Shown piece by piece: positions 1 to 4,556 of a stretch of 5,469 bases of DNA. The stretch covers positions 1 through 5,469 of the forward strand of contig CAYYNB010000269.1 of the NCBI GenBank assembly GCA_964472565.1, read 5' to 3'. Below the pieces are notes generated by a model. It ran no database searches. It worked only from the letters and a program-made list of their open reading frames with translations, and was not told the origin of the DNA. The first letter of the stretch is position 1. The number at the start of each line of letters is the position of its first letter. This stretch comes from DATAMF01 sp964472565 (GTDB taxonomy: Bacteria > Chloroflexota > Anaerolineae > Aggregatilineales > Aggregatilineaceae). Position numbers and translations under genes: made by a program.

Positions 1-11
1 GAAAAAGAAAC

Positions 12-713
12 GTGACCACCCTCGACTTCACTGGCCCACGCTTGACGGAGGCTCTTCAGGAGCAGCCGAGTCTCACCCTTGAGTTCTATTCGTATGGCGT
101 ACTACTGCGGAAACGTGACGGCGACGCCATAGCGGAATATGCGGTCGATCCGGGACAGATCGCCCTGGCGCTGGCCGCGAAAGTCACCTTCGATACTGGC
201 CTGCTGGGCGAAGAAACGCTGCTGGTCCGGCAGGATGGGGTCAAACGGCTGGTGGTGGAGTACCGCTCGCCGCGTAAGACGGGCCTCTTCCTGGATGGCT
301 CGGACGTGGCGCTGCGTGTACCTCTGCCGCCGCTGCTGCTGATCCGCACTACCACTGAGGACAAGAATCCGCAGTACCAGGTCTATGCGGTCAAAGGGCG
401 TCCCACGACACTGGATACGCCCCTGTTTCACGCGCCGCTGCCGAACGTCTTCGGCTCCGGCAGCATCTGCTGGGGCAGTGTCCAGCGGGGGACGGAGGCT
501 GTCTTACACGGCAGTTCGCTGGCGGCGGATTGGGGCGCGTTATTAGGTTCTCCTTTTGGCGACCACGCCTGTTCGGGGAAGTCGAAAGTGTTTCCGCACG
601 ATATCCGGGAGCATCTGATCCACCTGGAACGCCGTAAGGCGCGGGTCTACCCCAAATCCGATCTGATCCCCGTGAAACGCACACTGGCCCAGGTTTTAGG
701 AGGTGAGCAATGA
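12..713 (+). CDS. PRTRC system protein B, E2-like (ubiquitin-conjugating-enzyme-like) protein
   Basis: Resembles PRTRC protein B, the prokaryotic E2-like family of the ParB-related, ThiF-related cassette. The telling part lies in the second half: TPLFHAPLPNVFGSGSIC, where His140, Pro142, Asn145 and Cys153 copy the arrangement around an E2 active-site cysteine (HPN, then a Cys about eight residues after the Asn). The stretch at about 105-130 (PLPPLLLIR, then QVYAVKGR) also suits the family, as does a C-terminal part with a PFGDHAC segment and a helical region with EHLIHLERR. By family knowledge the Cys would accept a ubiquitin-like protein from the E1-like partner; transfer activity has not been shown here. 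The protein is 233 aa from a GTG at 12. No Shine-Dalgarno is visible in the 11 bases before it and the frame stays open to the window edge, so the true start may lie upstream. The stop overlaps the next start by 4 bp (ATGA), which implies translational coupling. Confidence 0.82.
   Translation: MTTLDFTGPRLTEALQEQPSLTLEFYSYGVLLRKRDGDAIAEYAVDPGQIALALAAKVTFDTGLLGEETLLVRQDGVKRLVVEYRSPRKTGLFLDGSDVALRVPLPPLLLIRTTTEDKNPQYQVYAVKGRPTTLDTPLFHAPLPNVFGSGSICWGSVQRGTEAVLHGSSLAADWGALLGSPFGDHACSGKSKVFPHDIREHLIHLERRKARVYPKSDLIPVKRTLAQVLGGEQ
699..705 (+). promoter_or_regulatory. Ribosome binding site of the ThiF gene
   Basis: AGGAGGT lies about 4-5 bases before the ATG at 710, inside the 3' end of the E2-like gene. 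It supports translational coupling of the two PRTRC genes and fixes the ThiF start. Confidence 0.7.
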
Positions 714-1492
714 CCAACGTCTTCGATCCGCACATCAATATCAAGCAGATCGTGATCGTCGGTGTAGGCGGCACAGGCGGACAGGTGGCACGGATTGCCG
801 CCCGTATGTTGTACGACATGCGCCGCAGCCGGATGCACACCCCACAAATGGTGCTGATCGATCCTGACCGCATCGAAGAGAAAAACGTCGGTCGGCAGGG
901 CATGTTTGTCCCCGCAGAAGTTGGAGAGTACAAGGCAACGGCCATCGGACGGCGGCTGAACCTGGCGTTAGGGTTGGACATCGCGTGGATTACCGAGCTG
1001 GTGAGTGCTGACAGGCATTTTGATCGCTCCGGCTCCCTGGTGATTAGTTGCGTAGATAACCACCTGGCACGACGCGAACTCAGCCGGGTCCCTGGCTGCC
1101 ATATCTCAGCCGGGAACGACCGCTTCGATTCTCAGGTCTGTATAGGCAACTGTATGGATCGGGATGAGATGCGGCGGCACATTGACGGGCGTGAGGGTAA
1201 GTATGCCTACCTGCCGCACGAAAGCCTGCTGTTTCCCCAGCTGCTCGAACCGGAACCGGAGATTTCTGCACCCATGCCTGCCCTTTCCTGTGCTGATCTG
1301 ACGCTTCTTGGTGAGCAGTCCATGCTGATCAACGATTGGTCGGCCAGTCTCGTGGGGAACTATCTTTACGCCCTTTTGTACCGCCGCCCTATCACCTCTT
1401 TTTTGAGCTTCGTCCACAACGATGGGATGGTCGTCACCCGCAATATCCCCATCGAACGCGATGAGCTGTTGGCCTACCTGGAGGCGTTGTGA
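710..1492 (+). CDS. PRTRC system ThiF family protein (E1-like adenylating enzyme)
   Basis: An E1/ThiF/MoeB-type Rossmann protein of 260 aa. The nucleotide-binding loop GVGGTGG is at residues 18-24 after a beta strand (IVIVGVGG). It is followed by the acidic strand end and the E1 signature LIDPDRIEEKNVGRQ (Asp51, Asp53, Glu57, Asn59, Arg62, Gln63), Lys75 in EYKATAIG, and CVDN at 114-117, the usual strand before the substrate pocket. Cys194 in MPALSCADL, followed by a helical QSMLINDWSASLVGNYLYALL segment, fits the C-terminal part of PRTRC ThiF proteins and is a candidate thioester residue (inference). By family knowledge it would adenylate the C-terminus of a ubiquitin-like or ThiS-like protein with ATP. 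ATG at 710 is preceded by AGGAGGTGAG, a strong ribosome site inside the upstream gene. The 4-bp overlap with the E2-like gene gives an E2-E1 pair. No terminator follows; iterons begin 3 bp after the stop. Confidence 0.88.
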   Translation: MTNVFDPHINIKQIVIVGVGGTGGQVARIAARMLYDMRRSRMHTPQMVLIDPDRIEEKNVGRQGMFVPAEVGEYKATAIGRRLNLALGLDIAWITELVSADRHFDRSGSLVISCVDNHLARRELSRVPGCHISAGNDRFDSQVCIGNCMDRDEMRRHIDGREGKYAYLPHESLLFPQLLEPEPEISAPMPALSCADLTLLGEQSMLINDWSASLVGNYLYALLYRRPITSFLSFVHNDGMVVTRNIPIERDELLAYLEAL

Positions 1493-1494
1493 TT

Positions 1495-1728
1495 TCCAAA
1501 ATTAGCGTAGAAAAACAGGAAGTTCCAGAAATAAAGTAGAAAAAGTATGATCCCGGTCTCGCCTGTTGAGGTCATTTCACGCCGAGAATTTTAGCTTACA
1601 TTTTCTACGATAAAGTTGGAAACCTCTACTTTTTCTACGATAGCGCTGGACTTTTCTACGCCATCCGACGTTGTAAAGCCAATGGGCTTCCCTCACTCGC
1701 CGTTTTTCTATTCTACGATAGCGTTGGA
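1495..1728. repeat. Iteron-like cluster: five 20-bp repeats plus a half site
   Basis: Five 20-mers align without gaps. On the + strand: TTTTCTACGATAAAGTTGGA (1601-1620), TTTTCTACGATAGCGCTGGA (1631-1650), TATTCTACGATAGCGTTGGA (1709-1728). On the - strand: TTTTCTACGCTAATTTTGGA (1514 down to 1495) and TTTTCTACTTTATTTCTGGA (1543 down to 1524). A partial copy, TTTTCTACG, is at 1652-1660. The invariant parts are TTCTAC at the left and TGGA at the right. Start-to-start spacing is 29 and 30 bp within the two close pairs, near three helical turns, which suggests protein bound on one face of the DNA. The two orientations face each other across 1544-1600. Iterons of a replication origin, a parS-like centromere for the PRTRC ParB, and operators for a local repressor all fit; the sequence does not decide between them. 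Confidence 0.75.
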
Positions 1729-1743
1729 AGTCACAGGCGTAAG

Positions 1744-1980
1744 ATGCTGAAAGGAGAACGCCAGAACACCCATCACTCGAAACTGCCCAGGCCGGGTGAG
1801 ATAGGACACCTGGTCGGTCTTTGCACGGTAGACCCTCACCGCCGCTGCATGGTGAGCCACTATCCACTGTGTGACAACGTCCTGCCTTACAGCCGGGGAA
1901 TTCATACGGTCTGGATCAGATTCCTGGACAACGGTGAACTCCGGCAAGTCAGCGGCAATTGGTTCCAAACCGATGACTGA
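1744..1980 (+). CDS. Small hypothetical protein (78 aa)
   Basis: Not recognised. The ORF encodes a 78-aa soluble protein. Its C-terminal half reads like a real beta-rich domain (HTVWIRFLDNGELRQVSGNWF), and it has Cys28, Cys35 and Cys44 with several His residues, so weak metal binding is conceivable. In favour: third codon positions are more GC-rich than first positions, and the stop codon is followed at once by a strong hairpin with a T-rich tail. Against: no convincing Shine-Dalgarno precedes the ATG at 1744, and the only AGGAG-like motif (about 1750-1756) lies just inside the ORF with no usable start after it. The promoter would have to sit in or near the iterons, so a protein bound there could control it. 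A competing antisense frame (1708-1968) starts at TTG and looks less likely. Confidence 0.45.
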   Translation: MLKGERQNTHHSKLPRPGEIGHLVGLCTVDPHRRCMVSHYPLCDNVLPYSRGIHTVWIRFLDNGELRQVSGNWFQTDD

Positions 1981-1981
1981 G

Positions 1982-2007
1982 ACGGCTCCGAAAAGGGGCC
2001 GTTCTTT
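1982..2007 (+). terminator. Rho-independent terminator after the small ORF
   Basis: The stem ACGGCTCC (1982-1989) pairs with GGGGCCGT (1995-2002) over 8 bp with one T-G wobble, closes on a 5-base loop GAAAA, and runs into TCTTT. It begins 2 bp after the stop codon at 1980. It ends only 22 bp before the ATG at 2030, so the next gene either depends on read-through past it or uses a promoter overlapping it. Confidence 0.72.
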
Positions 2008-2015
2008 ATATCATT

Positions 2016-2021
2016 AAGGAG
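2016..2021 (+). promoter_or_regulatory. Ribosome binding site of the 222-aa gene
   Basis: AAGGAG lies 8 bases before the ATG at 2030. This textbook spacing decides the start of the downstream protein. Confidence 0.75.
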
Positions 2022-2029
2022 AAATACTC

Positions 2030-2698
2030 ATGACAATCCCTCAGAAGGACAGCCAGCAGGCTGCCGCACGTTATCACGCGCATTACTCCAACAGCGCCTA
2101 CGTTACCATCCAGCGAGCCGTGATTTCTGACCTGTTTGGATCCCCCGGCCTGCCGGAATGGGAAAACCTGTTTGATACCCGACTGGGGGAGGAAATCCCC
2201 AACCGGCTGATGAACCTGGTCATCGATGCGGCCAGTGAGCTTTGCGGCTGGCCGGGTTTTGAAGGACGGCTGCTGCGCCTGACGCGCGAAGCCGCTGCCC
2301 ATCGCCTGAGCGAAAATACACTGAACGCGATCCGGGACCACCTCAAGCGGTTCGAGGAAGCCGGAGATACCCGTGCCGACGATTTCCGATCTGTAGCGAT
2401 GGCCTTGCAGCGTGCCGGATCTGTACAGCCGGACATCCTAAAAGCGGCACGTTGTGCCAGTGAGATTCATTCCTGGCGGGGGCGGGCTGCTCACGACCTG
2501 CTGGTGGCGGCGGAAGGGCTGGTACGGGCGGCTGAAATCCTGCTGTTGGAGGATGATGCCTTCTACGCCCGCGAAAAGGTGCAGGGAGCGGTGGAGCGAG
2601 TGGTTTCCGCGCTGAAGGAAGGGGAACACGGCGCTGGATCGCGTGCCGCTTTTGCCGGGCTGGTTGTGCGGTGGCTGCCGCGTAAGGTCGGCTCATAG
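2030..2698 (+). CDS. Hypothetical helical protein (222 aa)
   Basis: Not recognised. The protein is 222 aa, appears wholly soluble with no signal peptide or membrane segment, and is mostly alpha-helical by composition. The N-terminal part (about 1-85) includes the aromatic-rich patches YHAHYSNSAYVTIQ and GSPGLPEWENLFDTRLGEEIP. The middle (about 85-135) is charged helix with LNAIRDHLKRFEEAG. The C-terminal part (about 145-205) is Ala/Leu/Glu-rich helix. A strong AAGGAG site supports the ATG start. The gene lies between two hairpin terminators, so it looks like a single-gene unit, separate from both the PRTRC pair and the mobilisation operon. No catalytic motif or nucleotide-binding loop is visible. 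Its place between iterons and a likely oriT suggests an element-specific function, but that is only context. Confidence 0.8.
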   Translation: MTIPQKDSQQAAARYHAHYSNSAYVTIQRAVISDLFGSPGLPEWENLFDTRLGEEIPNRLMNLVIDAASELCGWPGFEGRLLRLTREAAAHRLSENTLNAIRDHLKRFEEAGDTRADDFRSVAMALQRAGSVQPDILKAARCASEIHSWRGRAAHDLLVAAEGLVRAAEILLLEDDAFYAREKVQGAVERVVSALKEGEHGAGSRAAFAGLVVRWLPRKVGS

Positions 2699-2711
2699 GG
2701 CAGTATTCGGG

Positions 2712-2739
2712 GGCAGAGGTAGTGCGAGCCTCTGCCTTT
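2712..2739 (+). terminator. Terminator-like hairpin after the 222-aa gene
   Basis: GGCAGAGG (2712-2719) pairs perfectly with CCTCTGCC (2729-2736) around a 9-base loop and is followed by TTT only. It starts 13 bp after the stop at 2698. The stem is strong but the T-tract is short, so termination may be partial. Confidence 0.65.
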
Positions 2740-2818
2740 GTCGGTTCAGGTTGTGTTGGTGGCAGGGGCGTAAGACACCATGTATACCGGTGTGGTTTCT
2801 GGGCTTGTGTGCGTGATT

Positions 2819-3167
2819 GGACGCGCCTCGCAGCGCGTCCCAGTGGCCGCGCGCGGCCACCGACCCATCCAAATGGAGGCTGGCAGCGTAAGACGACGGC
2901 CTGCGGTGCAGGTGTCTTACGCGGCAGCACCCATGATTGGGTTTTTGGATGGGTCGCCAGGTAAAGACCTGGCTCCTCACACGCCGGAGAGGCTTGCTGC
3001 CCCGTGCCCGCACGGTGCACCCCTGACGCCGCCCAGGGTGCGCGTCAGGGGGTCGTCCCGGTATGCCGGGACGAGATGTCGCACCCCGCAGCGTGCCCAC
3101 AGGTCGCGCTGCTTTTCCGGGTGCGACGGTCGCTTACGCGACCTGCTCACGATGCACGCTCGTGAGC
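2819..3167. other. Array of contiguous hairpins (structured non-coding element, function unknown)
   Basis: About 350 bp made almost entirely of inverted repeats set end to end: 2819-2826/2833-2840 (8 bp); 2843-2860, an 18-base perfect palindrome; the three-tier stem 2861-2956; 2957-2962/2967-2972 (6 bp, loop AAAG); 3002-3007/3010-3015; 3020-3029/3042-3051 (10 bp); 3053-3061/3066-3074 (9 bp, loop TATG); 3078-3086/3119-3127 (9 bp) with inner 3088-3093/3107-3112; 3128-3133/3138-3143 (6 bp, loop TTAC); 3145-3152/3160-3167 (8 bp). Neighbouring stems from 2819 to 2972 and from 3020 to 3167 are separated by 0-4 bases. Roughly 100 pairs are Watson-Crick, and the main stems need no G-U pair. No reading frame through the block looks like protein. 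It sits between a terminator and the mobilisation operon. Candidate roles are a folded RNA, or a single-stranded DNA structure used in transfer or replication. Confidence 0.7.
2861..2956. repeat. Long three-tier inverted repeat (96 nt stem-loop)
   Basis: The outer arms CGACCCATCCAAA (2861-2873) and TTTGGATGGGTCG (2944-2956) pair over 13 bp without mismatch. Inside, GCTG (2879-2882) pairs with CAGC (2925-2928), and GCGTAAGAC (2886-2894) pairs with GTCTTACGC (2914-2922) over 9 bp. The tip is CCTGC (2900-2904) with GCAGG (2908-2912) around a GGT triloop. It is the largest unit of the hairpin array, and its middle arms are two copies of the GTAAGAC heptamer found elsewhere in the window. Confidence 0.8.
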
Positions 3168-3304
3168 CAGTACAGCCTTCACTGCTTCTGTAAATCTGCT
3201 CCGTCTTCCCGCAAGTCTGCTCGCCAAAAACCGTAATCCTACAGCCTTTCCAGCACCCCTATTTGAGACAATAAAGGAGATCGTCCAACTCGGAGAGGAT
3301 TCCC
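3168..3304 (+). other. Candidate oriT-type region upstream of the mobilisation operon
   Basis: This stretch is less GC-rich than the hairpin array and holds no gene. It has a direct repeat, AATCTGCTC (3193-3201) and AAGTCTGCTC (3213-3222), whose TCTGCTC cores are 21 bp apart, two helical turns, as expected for sites of a dimeric ribbon-helix-helix protein. ATCCTAC at 3236-3242 differs by one base from the ATCCTGC core of MOBP-type nick sites. TACAG (3171-3175) and CTGTA (3188-3192) form a small inverted repeat. Being directly upstream of an RHH-relaxase pair is the usual place for an origin of transfer. The assignment is inference, and the hairpin array to the left could be part of the same site. 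Confidence 0.35.
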
Positions 3305-3700
3305 ATGCCAGCCACCAAAACGGTAAGACGCAGTATCGCCATGACCCCCCAACTGCGGGCGCGCCTCCAGCAGTTACTCGACAAGCAGGGCAAAGAAGTC
3401 ACCGAAGCGGACCTCATCCGCCAGGCGATCCGCGAATTCCTGGACCAGCAGGAAGACATCGCAGGCAGCAAAGCGCACTTCCGTAAGACGTTCCAGGAGC
3501 GGATCGACGTGTTGGAAACGGCGCTGAGTTTTCGCCTGGACATCCTGCTGGCGCTGGTGGCGCATGGATTGGCCGTCATGCTGCCCGCGTTTACCGAACA
3601 GCCCATCACGCCGGAGGAACTGATTCAGGCGGCCATTGTCGCGGCAGCGCATGATTCCCGGACGCTTCAGAAACAGATCAGGACCGTGCGTGAGAAATGA
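3305..3700 (+). CDS. Ribbon-helix-helix mobilisation accessory protein (MobC/CopG-like)
   Basis: A 131-aa protein. Residues about 7-47 look like a ribbon-helix-helix DNA-binding domain: a short basic strand (VRRSIAMT) followed by two helices (PQLRARLQQLLDKQG and TEADLIRQAIREFLDQQ), the second carrying the usual LIRQAIREFL pattern of CopG/Arc proteins. The remainder is helical (ERIDVLETALSFRLDILLALVAHGL, then TPEELIQAAIVAAA) and probably serves oligomerisation or contact with the relaxase. The ATG at 3305 follows GGAGAGG (3292-3298). The stop overlaps the relaxase start by 4 bp (ATGA). Known RHH relaxosome proteins bind repeats at oriT and often repress their own operon, so the direct repeats just upstream are the natural target. 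A pure transcriptional regulator is the alternative. Confidence 0.72.
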   Translation: MPATKTVRRSIAMTPQLRARLQQLLDKQGKEVTEADLIRQAIREFLDQQEDIAGSKAHFRKTFQERIDVLETALSFRLDILLALVAHGLAVMLPAFTEQPITPEELIQAAIVAAAHDSRTLQKQIRTVREK

Positions 3701-4356
3701 CGAAGTTCATTATCATCCCTGACTTCAAGTACAAATCCCCGAAGCGGCGCGGGCGTGGAACCGGGCATCAGGGGCTGCGAGCCACTTTGAAGTACCTTCA
3801 ATATCGCGAGGATCGCGATACCAGGGCCAACCAGGAGAAACTGCGCGATCGCTGGCAGGACCGGGGATTGGGCAGCCACTACCGCGAAATCTTCGGAAAC
3901 TGCGACCGCCTGCAGAGCCAGCACGTGCTGGCCTGGACTTGGGTGATCTCACCCGCGCCCGACCTGATGGCGCTCGTGCCGGAAGCGCAGCGGCGCGACC
4001 TGGTGATGGACGTGACGGAGCGCATTGTCGAGGCGTATTACGAAGCCCGCGGCTTTCAGATGCCTCCCTACGCCTACGTTTTGCATGACCGGCTGACCAA
4101 AGAAGGGGAGCAGCAGCTGCACACCCACGTCATCCTGCCAGGTCTGGCTCCAACGGTCGAAGGCTGGGAGCCAATCTACAACCACAAGCGCAAAGGGCAC
4201 GAGCAGTTATTCAATACCATCGCGCACGACGAATTCGAGGCGGCGTTGGACCGAACCATTGGCCAGGAGTGGCGCAGGGAGATCGAAGAGCCGGCTGTCG
4301 AAGCCCAGGACGTGCCGGAAGACATTGATTCACTCGATGCCTGGTTTCCACGCTAG
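3697..4356 (+). CDS. Short relaxase (mobilisation nickase domain, 219 aa)
   Basis: The centre carries the three-histidine metal site of relaxases: His130 in YAYVLHD and His142/His144 in LHTHVILPG. The N-terminus has GLRATLKYLQYREDRDT, resembling motif I of MOBP-type relaxases, with Tyr33 or Tyr36 as the likely nucleophile. Such enzymes cut one strand at oriT, stay joined to the 5' end through tyrosine, and are carried into the recipient. After the histidines comes YNHKRKGHEQLFNTIAHDEFEAALDRTIGQEW, a conserved-looking helical end of the domain, followed by an acidic tail (190-219). At 219 aa it is essentially only the endonuclease domain, with no helicase or primase part, well below many relaxases. 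The start ATG overlaps the RHH gene stop, so the two are probably translated together. A replication initiator of the HUH class is a less likely alternative. Confidence 0.75.
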   Translation: MTKFIIIPDFKYKSPKRRGRGTGHQGLRATLKYLQYREDRDTRANQEKLRDRWQDRGLGSHYREIFGNCDRLQSQHVLAWTWVISPAPDLMALVPEAQRRDLVMDVTERIVEAYYEARGFQMPPYAYVLHDRLTKEGEQQLHTHVILPGLAPTVEGWEPIYNHKRKGHEQLFNTIAHDEFEAALDRTIGQEWRREIEEPAVEAQDVPEDIDSLDAWFPR

Positions 4357-4364
4357 AGGAAGGG
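4356..4364 (+). promoter_or_regulatory. Ribosome binding site deciding a GTG start
   Basis: GAGGAAGGG sits 6 bases before the GTG at 4371, directly over the relaxase stop. It supports the non-ATG start of the 60-aa membrane protein. Confidence 0.65.
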
Positions 4365-4370
4365 AAAAAA

Positions 4371-4553
4371 GTGTTTCGAGGAACTTATCCATCCGCGTTA
4401 GGGGGTGCAGCCGTGTTGGTCGTCATCCTGGCCGCAGCGGCGGTGCTGTGTTGGTTGGGAGCCAGCTTCGGTGAGGCGTTGTACGTGTCGGTGTCAGGGC
4501 TGATCGTTCTCAGTTATGCCGTGACGTCCTGGCAGCTGCGAAGGGAGAAGTAG
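4371..4553 (+). CDS. Small double-span membrane protein of the transfer operon (60 aa)
   Basis: A 60-aa protein with two hydrophobic segments, about 11-31 (GAAVLVVILAAAAVLCWLGA) and 35-52 (EALYVSVSGLIVLSYAVTSW), joined by a very short turn and ending in the basic tail QLRREK. Both termini are therefore predicted to be cytoplasmic. It starts at GTG with a good ribosome site, 14 bp after the relaxase stop, and ends 3 bp before the coupling protein start, so it belongs to the operon. No family is recognised. Its place next to the coupling protein suggests a small inner-membrane partner of the transfer apparatus, which is inference from context only. A frame-shifted ORF overlapping it (4259-4474) is a shadow. 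Confidence 0.68.
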   Translation: MFRGTYPSALGGAAVLVVILAAAAVLCWLGASFGEALYVSVSGLIVLSYAVTSWQLRREK

Positions 4554-4556
4554 CTT

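Noticed and set aside
391..981. Minus-strand ORF of 196 aa
   Set aside because: Lies opposite both PRTRC genes, which have clear family motifs; no recognisable motif of its own.
1495..1728. CRISPR array
   Set aside because: The repeats are imperfect, only 20 bp, in two orientations, with irregular gaps of 9 to 58 bp and no cas gene nearby.
1577..1867. Minus-strand ORF of 96 aa
   Set aside because: Its C-terminal sequence is the iteron repeats read as protein (repeated YRRK-type stretches), so it is a shadow of DNA repeats.
1708..1968. Minus-strand ORF of 86 aa opposite the small ORF
   Set aside because: TTG start, overlaps an iteron, and weaker third-position GC than the + strand frame; the terminator is also oriented for the + strand.
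2756..2788. Sigma-70-like promoter (TTGGTG and TATACC) before the hairpin array
   Set aside because: The spacer is 21 bp and the -35 match is poor, so it does not support a transcript for the array.
2343..3020. Minus-strand ORF of 225 aa
   Set aside because: Overlaps the well-supported 222-aa gene antisense and continues into the hairpin array; composition is Pro/Arg/Ala-rich, typical of an antisense shadow.
2780..3193. Plus-strand ORF of 137 aa across the hairpin array
   Set aside because: Low-complexity Arg/Pro/Gly-rich translation of GC-rich stems, no ribosome site, and the sequence is explained by inverted repeats.
3259..3609. Minus-strand ORF of 116 aa opposite the RHH gene
   Set aside because: Ser/Arg/Trp-rich antisense translation of a gene with a clear RHH domain and ribosome site.
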